A stretch of 64,000 nucleotides of DNA from Trigonopsis variabilis (lineage: Eukaryota; Ascomycota; Trigonopsidomycetes; Trigonopsidales; Trigonopsidaceae). The position numbers and the translations under genes are program-made. Positions within the stretch are counted from its first letter, which is position 1. The number at the start of each line of letters is the position of its first letter. Positions 11,866-21,633 of this stretch are shown piece by piece. The notes below the pieces were generated by a model that searched no databases, had not been told where the DNA came from, and saw only the letters and a program-made list of their open reading frames with translations. The DNA lies in the NCBI GenBank assembly GCA_003707065.3, contig PPXM03000008.1, positions 434,001 to 498,000 on the forward strand. Reading direction: 5' to 3'.

Positions 11866-13172
11866 ATGGAGACAGCTCGGCCTCAGACGCTCAAGCAGGG
11901 CTCTCGCAAGGGCAAAAAGGCGTGGAGAAAGAATGTGGATCTTTCGGATGTCCAGGTGGGTCTTGAAGAGGCGCGAGAACTGGAGCGGACCGTTGGGTGA
12001 GTCGACGTGGGAGGAGGATCTAATTTTGCAGGAAACCGTTGAGTGCGATTCGCGACGAGGAGCTCTTTGCTGTTGACGAAGAGGGAGATAACAAAGTTCG
12101 GGACAAGCGGTTCAAGAAGGGGTTGAAGATGCACGAGATCCTGGCCGAGCGCTCGGCGACAGAGCCGGTTTCGGCACGAAAAAGAAAGGGCGAGAGTGCA
12201 GAAGGAGCACGCAAGAAGACCAAAGTGCAGGGGGTCAGCACCAAAGAGATTGGTCGGCTGATGAAGGTTGCGGGAAGGAAAGGAGCGGGGGCAGCGGTCA
12301 TGACTGTGGAGCACCAGGTGGGTCGAGCGCCAGTTGAAGATGTGTGGGGTGATGACGACGAGCAGCCAGAGACAAAGGCGGTGGACAACATTTCCAAGCG
12401 GGTGAATCCGGTGAGCTACCAAAAGAAGGAGAGAAGACCGTCTACGTTGAAGGAGCCGCCGATCAACCTCACTGGCGAGAAGCAAGCAGTCGAGATCCCT
12501 GATGCGGGTAAATCATATAACCCTACGATGGAGTCTTGGCAGGCGCTGCTCCAGAAAGAGCACGAGGTGGCCAAGAGAGACTATGACCGGCAGCAGGAGA
12601 TTGTCAGGGAGCGCAAGAGGATCGAGAAGCTGATTGCCGAAAACAAAGCTAGACAGGAAGAAGAGGAGGAAGAGGAGGACGAAGTGGAAGAAGTTTCTAA
12701 TAGCAATAGACTCAGTGTGAACGACCCAGTTGTCGTCAAGACCAAGACCCGTGCTCAGCGGAATCGAGAGAAAAGAGAGGCTGAACGGAAGAAGCTCGAT
12801 AAAGAGCTGAAAGAAATCAGGCAGAGGCTCAAAGAACTAGACAAGGCTCCCCAGATTCTGGAGGCGGTGACCAAGAAAATGGCTGCCGCTGGGGTGAGCG
12901 CTACGGGCGCTGTCGCCAGGTCAAAGGAGAAGCGCCGGAAAGCCAAGCTGGCCAGTAGCAAATACGAAGTCATCAAGGCTCCTCTCGAAGTGAAACTGTC
13001 GGACGAGCTCACCGACTCGTTTCGAACCCTCAAGCCTGAAGGCAACCTTGCCCGGGACCGCTTCCGCAGCCTCCAAGCGCGGGGTCTGATCGAAGCTCGA
13101 GTCCCCATCACGGCTGCGCGAAAAGCCAAAACCAAGGTGACTGAAAAATGGAGTTTCAAAGACTTTAAATGA
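11866..13172 (+). CDS. NOP53: Ribosome biogenesis protein Nop53 (GLTSCR2/PICT1 family)
   Basis: Nucleolar factor for 60S subunit assembly that recruits the exosome helicase Mtr4 to pre-60S particles (family knowledge). Two exons, 11866-11996 and 12032-13172, giving 423 aa. The N-terminus has the family signature SRKGKKAWRKNVDLSDVQ. The 35-nt intron (11997-12031, GTGAGT...TCTAATTTTGCAG, phase 2) joins ERTVG to GKPLSAIRDEELFAVDEEGD, matching the family's GGPL..DLFVVD segment. The middle is Lys/Glu-rich coiled coil with NREKREAERKK; the C-terminus has the basic ARGLIEARVP segment. Start is the first ATG of that frame. Confident. Confidence 0.93.
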
Positions 13173-13698
13173 TGCTGTATATTATCTATTGAGTGGGCGA
13201 CGGTCATAGTGATAGGTATGTAGTGGACTGTAGTGGACTGTAGTTGGGCTAAAGTAGTTAGGTTAAAGAGACATTTCGCTAAAGAATAACCTACTGCATT
13301 CTCTCGAGTAAATAATAGGAACTTTGATCTTTACAAGTGGGTCCTCTACAGAGCCAAGGTCCTCGATGTGCAGAGCTAAAGTCTTGCTGACTACTCGTAT
13401 GACAAATTGGGCTCCAACGTTCTAAGAGAGATCCAATTCCTTGCATCCTCAAAGTCACCTCTGTCACCTCTGTCACAGGCGAGAGACCACATAGCACTGC
13501 ATTCCTCCACCACAGATTCACCACAGATTCATTCAAGTCAACGCTTCTTAGAATGCAGCCATAAAGATCCCTCCCTGAGACAAGACAGCGTGGTTTGCTG
13601 TCGTCTGGGGGTCGTCACATTCACGTCAGTCTCGGCGAGCTTACCCGGCACAGGCCCAAAGTACTACTCTTCATCCGACACCGCCTGTATAAACATAG
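13173..13698. other. Spacer between NOP53 and KEI1
   Basis: About 525 bases with short tandem copies of TAGTGGACTG (13220-13243) and of CACCTCTGT (near 13455-13478). No further gene recognised. It should contain the KEI1 promoter. Confidence 0.45.
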
Positions 13699-14397
13699 AT
13701 GCAGATAGTTCCCACGGTAAGAGAACGAGGCGGTTATTTGGCGTAAGCTGACGATAGCGATTCCTATGGGCGCTGCCTCTTAGCATGGGAGCCGAGCTCA
13801 TTGTTATTTTTGGGCTGCTCAACAATGCCAGTGGCCTGTATGGTCTTTGCTCTGTATTCACCGGTACGAGGCTTGTCTGGGCTAGCGCTAACTCCAGGCC
13901 ATCCGATCACCGTCCCCCAGTTTATTTTCAATCTCTTTGCGCTCATTAACCTCATTGCGTTTGTGTTTGCGCTCAAGGCAGTCCGGCGACGAGACGCGCT
14001 GAAGACGGTGCTGTTTTCGTATCTCTACCTGATCAATACCCTCTTCAATCTTGCGTTCACCATCTTCTTCATGGTGGATTGGTACCGCACCCTTCGGAGA
14101 GCCGACCAAAAGGCCAGGGAGGCTGGCGAGGACGTCCACCCGCTTGCTGGGGAGAAGGTGGCTTCGATCATCCTCTACGTCTTTACCATTCTTGTCAAGT
14201 TCTACTTCACCGTCATTATCTTTGCCTATGCCCGGTGTCTTGTCCGGAAAGAGGGCCTGTCCACCAACATCCCCTTGGTCTCGTTCAAGGCCCGCGTTCA
14301 GTACTTTGCCCTGGCGCCACTAAAGTGTTTCTGGCTCTCCGACTACGAGCGCAGGCGCAAAGGACAGAAGATGCTGCTGGAGGATGTCGAGGACTAA
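13699..14397 (+). CDS. KEI1: Inositol phosphorylceramide synthase regulatory subunit Kei1
   Basis: Golgi membrane partner of the IPC synthase Aur1, needed for its activity and localisation (known in yeasts). Built from three exons: 13699-13716 (only six codons, MQIVPT), 13758-13863 and 13898-14397; 207 aa. Introns are 41 nt (GTAAGA...CTGACGATAG, phase 0) and 34 nt (GTACGA...CTAACTCCAG, phase 1). The spliced product reads RFLWALPLSMGAELIVIF, then NNASGLYGL, then FTGHPITVPQF, which lines up with the start of yeast Kei1 (FLGF.PL..EI...NKCSGAYG...FTGHPL). Four hydrophobic spans follow, with a charged cytosolic tail. The unspliced frame would lack the conserved start, so the model is well supported. 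The protein is short and the family diverges fast, hence less than full confidence. Confidence 0.85.
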
Positions 14398-14573
14398 GGG
14401 ACGACAGGCGAGAGCGGCCTGGGTTGTCGCTCTTGTGCGTATGGACTAAATGAAATCATAATGTGGATCGTTTGGGCATGATGCGACTGGAATGAGTCCG
14501 GGTTGGGAATAGATTTTACTTTGACTTTTGACTATATAATAATATAAAACCGATCGTATCTCACTTCCTCGTA

Positions 14574-16841
14574 TCACTCCTTTAGGGCCAACACAAGCGC
14601 TGCTCGGTTGGGAATATAGACCTGCACGAAATTCTTTCGGCCGTTCCAAGCGAGCGGGGTCGTAAAGTGCTCCACGCTGTCGTCCACGCGGTTGAGCCCT
14701 CCAACGGCCTCGCTGTCCGAGTCGATGACGACCTTGTAGCAGCCGGCAACTTCGACGCCCACCCGGTAGTCGCTGTACGAGTTGGTGGGGTGGAAGTTGA
14801 AGATCCAGAGAAGACCTCCCCGCTCAAACACAATGACCTTATCGCTCTCATGCTTGAGACTCACGTAGCCGGGCGGGGAACTCAGCCACTTGTACCGGTC
14901 CTCGAGATGCTCGACAATCGCGTCAAACTTGTTGAGGAACTTGTATCGGAGAAGGGGGTCGTCGACAACGCTCCACTGGCGCCTGGCGTACCAAAACGAG
15001 TCGCTATTGCCGGCTCGAGGGAAATCCAGCCACTCGGGATGACCAAACTCATTGCCTTCAAAGTTCAAGTAGCCCTCACCGCCAAGACCATGAGTAATGA
15101 GTCTGATCATCTTGTGAAGAGCCATTCCCCGCTCGATAATGGGCGTAAAGTCGGAGAGGACCGACATGTGGGTGTACATCTCCTTGTCCATCAGCCAGAA
15201 CGCCAGAGTCTTGTCTCCCACCAAAGCCTGATCATGGCTTTCTGCATAGGCCACTGTCTTTTCCTTGTACCGGCGGTTGGTCAGAATAAACACAATGTGG
15301 CCCATGTTCCAGTCCTCGTCTCGCTGCTCCTTGAGGAGCTTGATCCACATGTCAGGAATAGCCATTCCTAACCGATAGTCAAAGCCAACTCCTCCAATCT
15401 TGAACGGGAGACAGAGAGCAGGCATTCCCGAAACGTCTTCAGCAATAGTGACTACGTTTTCAGGATAGGCTTGGTGGGCCATGATATTGGCCAAGCTGAG
15501 ATAGGTGATGCCCTCTTCGTCGACCATGCCTCCAAAGTAGTCATTGTATCCCCCTGCGAACCCGGTGCCGATCCCGTGGTGGACGTAGAGCATGCTGGTG
15601 ACCCCGTCAAATCGGAAGCCGTCGAATTGGTATTCGTCCAGGTACCACCGCAGGTTACTCAGAAGGAACCGTAGCACTTCGTGCTTGCCATAGTTAAACA
15701 GTCGCGAGTCCCACAAATCGTGTCGTCCTTTGCCTCCCTCGTGGAAATATTGGTAGTCTGTTCCGTCAAAGTCGTTTATTCCGTCGAGCACATTCTTGCT
15801 GGCATGCGAATGCACAACGTCGAGAAGAACGGTCAAGCCCAGGCCATGGGCAGTATCGACGAGCTCCTTGAGGTCCTCGGGCGGCCCAAAGCGAGAAGAC
15901 ACGGCAAAGAACGAGGTCACCTGATAGCCAAAGGAAGCGTAGTAAGGGTGTTCCATAACAGCCATTAGTTGAATGGTGTTATATCCCAGATTAACAATCC
16001 GCGGCAGGATGTTCTTGGTGAATTCCTTGTAGGTTCCCACCCGCAATTCCTCGGTGGAGATTCCCACGTGCGATTCATAGATCTTTACCGCCCTTGGGGC
16101 AGGGGGACGTTTGTTTTTGAAAACATATTTCTCAGGAGGATTCCAGAACCTACAGTCGTACACAGGCGCGCCGTTCTCGTCCGGAGTGACTCGAGTAGCC
16201 CAAGCTGGCAGCCTATCAAGTACTGCTCCTCCCGGAATTTTCAACGAAATCTACCGTCAGCCTTGCCTAGTCTCATGGATCATACCTTGATCTTTGAGTT
16301 ATGGGGAATCGCCGGTGAACCGTTGACTGCCGGGACCGTACATGACCAAACACCATAAGCGTCTCTGGTCATGGTATTAGCAGACCTGTCCCAGCCATCT
16401 AGACATATTAGGAAACCTCCAACAGTCGACCACTCACTGAAGTCACCAATAAGCGACGCTTCCACGGCATTTGGAGCCCACTCTCGGTAAACGATATCAT
16501 TATTTGACAAGACATGAAGTCCAAACTTTTTATATCCCTAACAGTCAATATACCAGCCCAACTCTTGTCTGGTCAATCCAGCATCACCTGCCGCAGTATC
16601 ACGATCAGGCGCCTACAGACGGCCTGCGCAGGAATTGACCCGAAAACCAATAGAAACTCACCTTGCTGAATTCATCTAGACCGCCTTCGTCTCGTTCCAG
16701 ACGGTCAATCCAGTCTTTGACTCGCCGATGACGTCTCTCAATGACATCCTTGAACGGAACAAGGTACCCGTCCAGCTTGAAGATCTCCAGCTCGCCTCCA
16801 TTTCCTGTCGAATCGCCTTCGCCAGAAACTCTCGTGGGCAT
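14574..16841 (-). CDS. GLC3: 1,4-alpha-glucan (glycogen) branching enzyme
   Basis: Makes alpha-1,6 branches in glycogen (GH13). Four exons: 16841-16662, 16537-16438, 16398-16286, 16250-14574; 689 aa, near the yeast length. Introns: 124 nt (16538-16661), 39 nt (16399-16437) and 35 nt (16251-16285). The N-terminal CBM48 region reads [11 protein letters not shown] then LIGDFNGWDR across the second intron. Catalytic motifs are GFRFDGVTS near residue 344 (nucleophile Asp), AEDVSGMP near 401 (acid/base Glu) and [12 protein letters not shown] near 467. The 39-nt intron is a multiple of three with no in-frame stop, so unspliced RNA would insert 13 residues at the CBM48 loop. Upstream, the first ATG in frame is [10 protein letters not shown]. 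Confident. Confidence 0.96.
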
Positions 16842-18200
16842 TTTTTGGTCGTGGAGAGAGAAAAAAGGATGAGGGATTATCGTATCCCGACCTACCTTGC
16901 TACAACAATGTGGAGGTGGGGTCATTACCGCATGTAGCGTCCCACCACCAGCCCATTCCCACCGTTGGGACGCGAGCTGTCACCAAAGCCGAGATTTGGT
17001 GCTCGTTGAGAAATCACCAAGAATGAGGTAGATTAACTGCCACGTACTCGCTGCAGTAGAATAGCGAAGCGATAACTGTGTATGATCAGAATTGCGTCTG
17101 GGAACTAATCAAACGACAATTGATGAGGGTCGAGTGAGAATTCAAAGAGAATGCAGTTTTCATTGGTTGAAAGGACGTTGTTTGAGAAAGCTTTCAAGTC
17201 CAAGAGTCGGTTTGTAGATGGAGAGTTATTGAATACATAGTGGAGCAACTTTCTCCAGAAAATAAAGCACTATCGCTGGATCGAGAGCATCGGTAGAAGG
17301 CTGCTACACAGTGGCTAGCACAAATATATTTATCTGATCACTTGAGCATGTCCAACTGTGCTTAGGATTGTCAAGTGTAACAATGAACTCACAGATCTAC
17401 TAATACTACAAGCTCGAGTGAGATCATTTCAAAGATAAGGAGCACCTAGTTTGGTGTCTTGTGCGCGAGTACAAACAGCAAGAGAAGCTCAAGGAGAGAA
17501 CCGGGTTAGATAGCCCTCTGCAAGATACGCGGATCATGATAGAGCAATTTGAACTCGACTAGAGTTACCTAGAATGGCTGATTCGCGATTAGCGAGCGAG
17601 TCATCGGCAGTGTACGTCACGGACAAGGGCGGGTGGAGCATCTAGCAATAATAAGCATCAGCTGATCTCGAGACCGAATAAGAAACTTAATCCTCTATCA
17701 GTATTCCTCTATCAGCACAACGATTCATATCTTGAATCCGTAGTATGCCGTTATCAGATGTCGGGTTGAGATAAATTTAGAACTAAGCTGGAGTAAGAGA
17801 CAGCTGGAAACGGATCAAAAGCCTGCTGATGATCCCACAGATTATCCTAGCTAGCCTGAATAAGTATATATATCCAGCAGTCGGATCTCGCGGGCCGTTT
17901 TTGATAGTTATACAGCCTATCTTGAGTCATCGGCTCGGGTAACGGTTTCCTAGTTTGGGCGATTTCCGACTCGTCCACAGGGTCGAAAGTAGATCATGGG
18001 TCCGATAAAGCTGTAACTCGTCTTGGTGACGACTAAAACAGATTGCTAGAATGATACTGGATTAGAGCGCCATTGATGTGTAGGTTGCTTGCGTTTAAAG
18101 AATCAAAAGAGCCGAGTAATCGCCGTCGACGCCGAGCCAGTCGATTGGCTGTCGTATGTCTGAGGGGCCGTCGTTCTCGATTGCCTTGCGGATGCATCAC
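16842..18200. other. Intergenic region between GLC3 and the dioxygenase gene
   Basis: About 1.4 kb between divergent genes, AT-rich, without a supported gene. An AGTATATATATCC stretch lies at about 17868-17880. Probably two promoters. Confidence 0.5.
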
Positions 18201-18206
18201 CCGCCC

Positions 18207-18241
18207 GATAAGAACCATGTGCACGATAAGGCTCATATAAA
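18207..18241 (+). promoter_or_regulatory. TATA box and two GATAAG motifs before the dioxygenase gene
   Basis: GATAAG occurs at 18207-18212 and 18225-18230, and ATATAAA at 18235-18241, about 35-40 bases before the ATG at 18275. GATAAG is the binding core of fungal GATA factors such as Gln3/AreA, so nitrogen or iron control is possible, but six-base motifs arise by chance and this is inference. Confidence 0.4.
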
Positions 18242-18274
18242 CAGGGCTCATTCCCGCAGACAGGCTGAACCACA

Positions 18275-19225
18275 ATGGCCACCGAGACAGTCACAAAGAC
18301 CGAATACAAGTATCCCCCCATTCCTGAAGTCACTGTTCTTGACGCGAATACGTGTACGTCTGACGATGTGATCGCTGCTTTGAAGGAAGCCGGCGGCGTC
18401 ATCATCAAGAACATGGTCTCGCCCGAAGTCATGGACCAGGTCAACGCTGAGATGCGTCCTGTGATTGATAACCAGCCCGCTCGAGGCATCGACTTCTTCC
18501 CTGAAGCCACCAAGAAGGTCACCAATCTCGTTGGCCACTCGGAGGCCGTCCGCAAGGACATCCTCCACAAGGAGCTCTTCCAAAAGGCTGCTGACTTCTT
18601 CTTGTCCACCAAGACCACTTATTGGTTGGGCGACCGTCAAATCACCTCGGTTGCTGAGCCCTATCTCATGTCTTCGGGAGCTTACTCCATCTGGAAAGAC
18701 GCCCGTCCCCAGGATCTCCATCGAGACGATATGATCTACCACAATGCCCCTGATGCTATTGACGCATGGGATGATGAGCGCGACAAAGGCCGCGAGTACG
18801 GTCTTGGTATGATGGTTGCCGGAAAGAAGTCCACAAAGGAGAATGGCGCCACCCGATTCATCCCTGGCTCTCACCTCTGGGGCATGGACCTCCCTCCTCT
18901 TGAGTCGCAGACTGTCCAGGCCGAGATGGACGTTGGTGATGCTTTGCTCTTCCTTTCCCACGTCTACCACGGCGGCTCTGCCAACACAACCGATGGCGAG
19001 CGGTTACAATATGGCGTCTTTATGACCCGCGGTTTCATGCGCCAGGAGGAGATCACCCACGTCACCTTCCCTCTCGAGAAGGTCAAGAAGTGGGACTACA
19101 AGACTCTGGAACGAGTCGGCTGGGGTGTCTCTCGTCCTATGCTTGGAATGATTGACCAGAAACATCCCCTTCTTTGGCTCCAGCCCGAGACCGAATTGCC
19201 TTCCTTAACGGGAGATTACTATTAA
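18275..19225 (+). CDS. Phytanoyl-CoA dioxygenase (PhyH) family Fe(II)/2-oxoglutarate oxygenase
   Basis: A 316-aa non-haem iron oxygenase. The facial triad is visible: HRDD (His and Asp of HxD, near residues 149-151) in PQDLHRDDMIYH, and the distal His in HVYHGGSANTT near 233. A following Arg in ERLQYGVF would bind 2-oxoglutarate. The segment ENGATRFIPGSHLW is typical of fungal PhyH proteins, including the FtmOx1/verruculogen-type oxygenases. The substrate cannot be told: phytanoyl-CoA is unlikely because no peroxisomal PTS1 is seen (C-terminus GDYY). No intron. It sits alone between long spacers, not in a biosynthetic cluster. Start is the first ATG, 35 bases after a TATA-like box. Confidence 0.85.
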   Translation: MATETVTKTEYKYPPIPEVTVLDANTCTSDDVIAALKEAGGVIIKNMVSPEVMDQVNAEMRPVIDNQPARGIDFFPEATKKVTNLVGHSEAVRKDILHKELFQKAADFFLSTKTTYWLGDRQITSVAEPYLMSSGAYSIWKDARPQDLHRDDMIYHNAPDAIDAWDDERDKGREYGLGMMVAGKKSTKENGATRFIPGSHLWGMDLPPLESQTVQAEMDVGDALLFLSHVYHGGSANTTDGERLQYGVFMTRGFMRQEEITHVTFPLEKVKKWDYKTLERVGWGVSRPMLGMIDQKHPLLWLQPETELPSLTGDYY

Positions 19226-20433
19226 ACGGTGGTGTTTTTGTTGCTCGGGTTACTTGTATAAAGAAAGGGATGGCTTTAATGTGAATCCACGTCGTACTGT
19301 CACTACTCAAAGACCAAGTGTAGTCCTACCGCGGTTAATTAGCCTGTAGGTCATTTTTATCTGCCAGTATAGAGTGGTTGGGATGTTACATTCTCGCGCG
19401 TTTGAGTTCAAAGGCCATGATTAGATTTACAGCAAAGAGAATCCAAAGAATCGATACGAGCAACGTTTCCATGTTTGGAATGTTTTCTCGACTGCTCACT
19501 ATTGACCACTCTGTCTGAAAGCCGATCAGGCTCACCAGCTTACGCAATACCGTCCTCTTTGAGGAATCTATACATGGACACATGATCCGATGCTAGGGAA
19601 ATCCGTGTCAGAAAGGTACCATTGCATTAATGAAATGAATTTTCATCAGACTGTCATCAGCCTATTGGATACCCTCTCTATAGGGAATGTTGACAAGTGA
19701 GCAAATTGAGCAAATTATTCTTGCTCGTCCCGCTACCCCTCATGAGAATGCCTTTTAGACAATCAGATCAGTCTAACGTTCGAGCCTGGATCGCAAACGG
19801 GCGGGGAAGCAATCACGTCTAAATCTTCTAGTCGATTGTTTGTACAACCTCTTCTGCCAAGAAGACGGGTTTTTTCCTATTGTAGCGCGTTTTAATTTAA
19901 GATTAAGGTTCGCCCTCATTGGGGAAAGTGCATGTGCCCAGAAAGGTTAAGCCAGAACTTTCACGAAAATCAATGAATGTTGGGCTGGCTGGGCGCAGGG
20001 AACGACTCATTATGGGTCCAAACCGAACGAAAATCTTCGATCATGATGTGGATAGCTGTCTTGGCTTCCATCGATTGTTTTTTTAAGATCGTGCTCGAGA
20101 GTACAAAAGACAGACGCCGACAAACCAGTCATCGTTAGCTTATCAATCTGTCCTGATCGACTTGTTGAACTTTCTATCTTTATTCCGACTTGTTTTTATT
20201 GATCTATTAGCAGAGATTTAATATATCTCTCGTTCCAGCCAATAGTGACCGCGCTCAGCTTCATTTCTCGGTAGATTGATTGGAATTCTTGGCCCTTTAC
20301 ATATTTAAATATCTGACAAGCCTTCTTATACGCTAGTTTGTCCTCTTACTCTATAATTGCTTGCTTTCTATCTCGATCTTTGAGAGTTTGGCTTTGTTTC
20401 TTGTGCTTGCTGTGGGTACCCTGGGATCTGGCC
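19226..20433. other. Intergenic region between the dioxygenase and BED-finger genes
   Basis: About 1.2 kb, AT-rich. I see no gene: the open frame on the minus strand at 19386-19583 is short and unlike any family I know. A TATTTAAATAT stretch near 20300 could be part of the promoter of the next gene. Confidence 0.5.
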
Positions 20434-21633
20434 ATGGCAAAGTCTTCCTCTAAAGACGCCGTGTGGGACTACGTTGAGCGCAATTTCAAGCAGGGCAAAG
20501 GGAGGCATCCTCGCTGCTTTTGCCAGTTTTGCAATCAATCTTGGACTAGCCGTGAGGTGATTCGAGCCGTCCGTCATATATCTAAATGTCCTAATGCTCC
20601 GCAGGAATTGGCTCATATTATGGGCGAGCGCATTAAGCTGCATGCCAGTCGATTGCATGAAAAGAAGGCCCGACTTGGGAACGAGCGCTCTCTGCCAGGC
20701 ACCCTTATTCCTTTTTCTCCAGGACGAATCGTGAATTCAGGAAGAAATTCGATCTCCTTGGGAGTCCTATCCTCAACTAAGTTTGCAAACGATGGAGAAG
20801 TCTTGTCGAATCCAAACTGGAACACCAACTGTACCATGGACCCTTACGTTAGCTACCTACCTTTCGATGACGAGCAAAATCATGGTTCCGAGCAAGGTTA
20901 TCCCACATATACCTGTTACAGTGCTTTCCCGGCTCGTCCATACTTTAATGGCTACGATTCGAGCTCGCCCTCGGTCAGCATCAACCGAGCGTTGGCCGAT
21001 AATGCTAGCAACACTCCAAACGGTAGTGATCATACTCTCAGAAGACCGGCCGAATCGCCTCACGACGTGTCTTACAGCTCTGGATATAATTATACTCCTG
21101 ATTTCTCCAACGCCTCTGGAATGAAAGGCCCAGTGCCAACCAGCGCCAGCAACCCTCTCGAGACCAGCTACTATATATCCCCTTCACCAATGGGCGCAAA
21201 CAATTTTGATTTCTACCCTAGCCACTCTTCTGTAATTTTTCCCAAGGGTAAACCTGAAAGCTACCCTTTTCCGGTCGACGATTCTGCCTCATCGATGAAC
21301 TCGAACAACTACTCGAATGGCCCTCTCATGCGCTGTGAAAGGAGTGAAACTAATTCAGCGAATTCTAACCAATCTGTCTACCCAGGTTCGCCCTCCATGT
21401 CATGCCTTCCTCGAAACATGAATACGCCCCCGCCTTCTCATCCTCCTTTTCTCACCCTCTATTCTCACAAGCCCTCTCGCCAGTCCCAGCTTTCCTTTTC
21501 TGAATGCTGCCCAAGCCAAGATCGTCCTTTTAACGGTCTGTCTCAGCCTCTGGGCACCAAACCCAAAGCTAGCCAGCTTGTCTCTAACGCAGAATCGCCA
21601 TTGAGGTCTTTGGGAGGACTAAAAATGACCTAG
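20434..21633 (+). CDS. BED-type zinc-finger-like protein, function unknown
   Basis: Protein of 399 aa from the first ATG in frame (context GGCCATGGC). Residues 8-52 resemble a BED finger: VWDYVERNF, then CFCQFC (CxxC), then HISKCPNAP (HxxxxC-type end), with the aromatic residues typical of the fold. The rest (about 350 residues) is low-complexity, rich in Ser, Asn, Pro and Tyr, with no second domain that I recognise. BED fingers occur in hAT transposases and in transcription factors derived from them; no transposase core is present here, so a transcription factor or a domesticated fragment are both possible. A frame upstream of the ATG is open but has no ATG. Confidence 0.7.
   Translation: MAKSSSKDAVWDYVERNFKQGKGRHPRCFCQFCNQSWTSREVIRAVRHISKCPNAPQELAHIMGERIKLHASRLHEKKARLGNERSLPGTLIPFSPGRIVNSGRNSISLGVLSSTKFANDGEVLSNPNWNTNCTMDPYVSYLPFDDEQNHGSEQGYPTYTCYSAFPARPYFNGYDSSSPSVSINRALADNASNTPNGSDHTLRRPAESPHDVSYSSGYNYTPDFSNASGMKGPVPTSASNPLETSYYISPSPMGANNFDFYPSHSSVIFPKGKPESYPFPVDDSASSMNSNNYSNGPLMRCERSETNSANSNQSVYPGSPSMSCLPRNMNTPPPSHPPFLTLYSHKPSRQSQLSFSECCPSQDRPFNGLSQPLGTKPKASQLVSNAESPLRSLGGLKMT

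Noticed and set aside
18033-18275. Minus-strand frame upstream of the dioxygenase gene
   Set aside because: 80 residues with no homology, overlapping the promoter of the dioxygenase gene.
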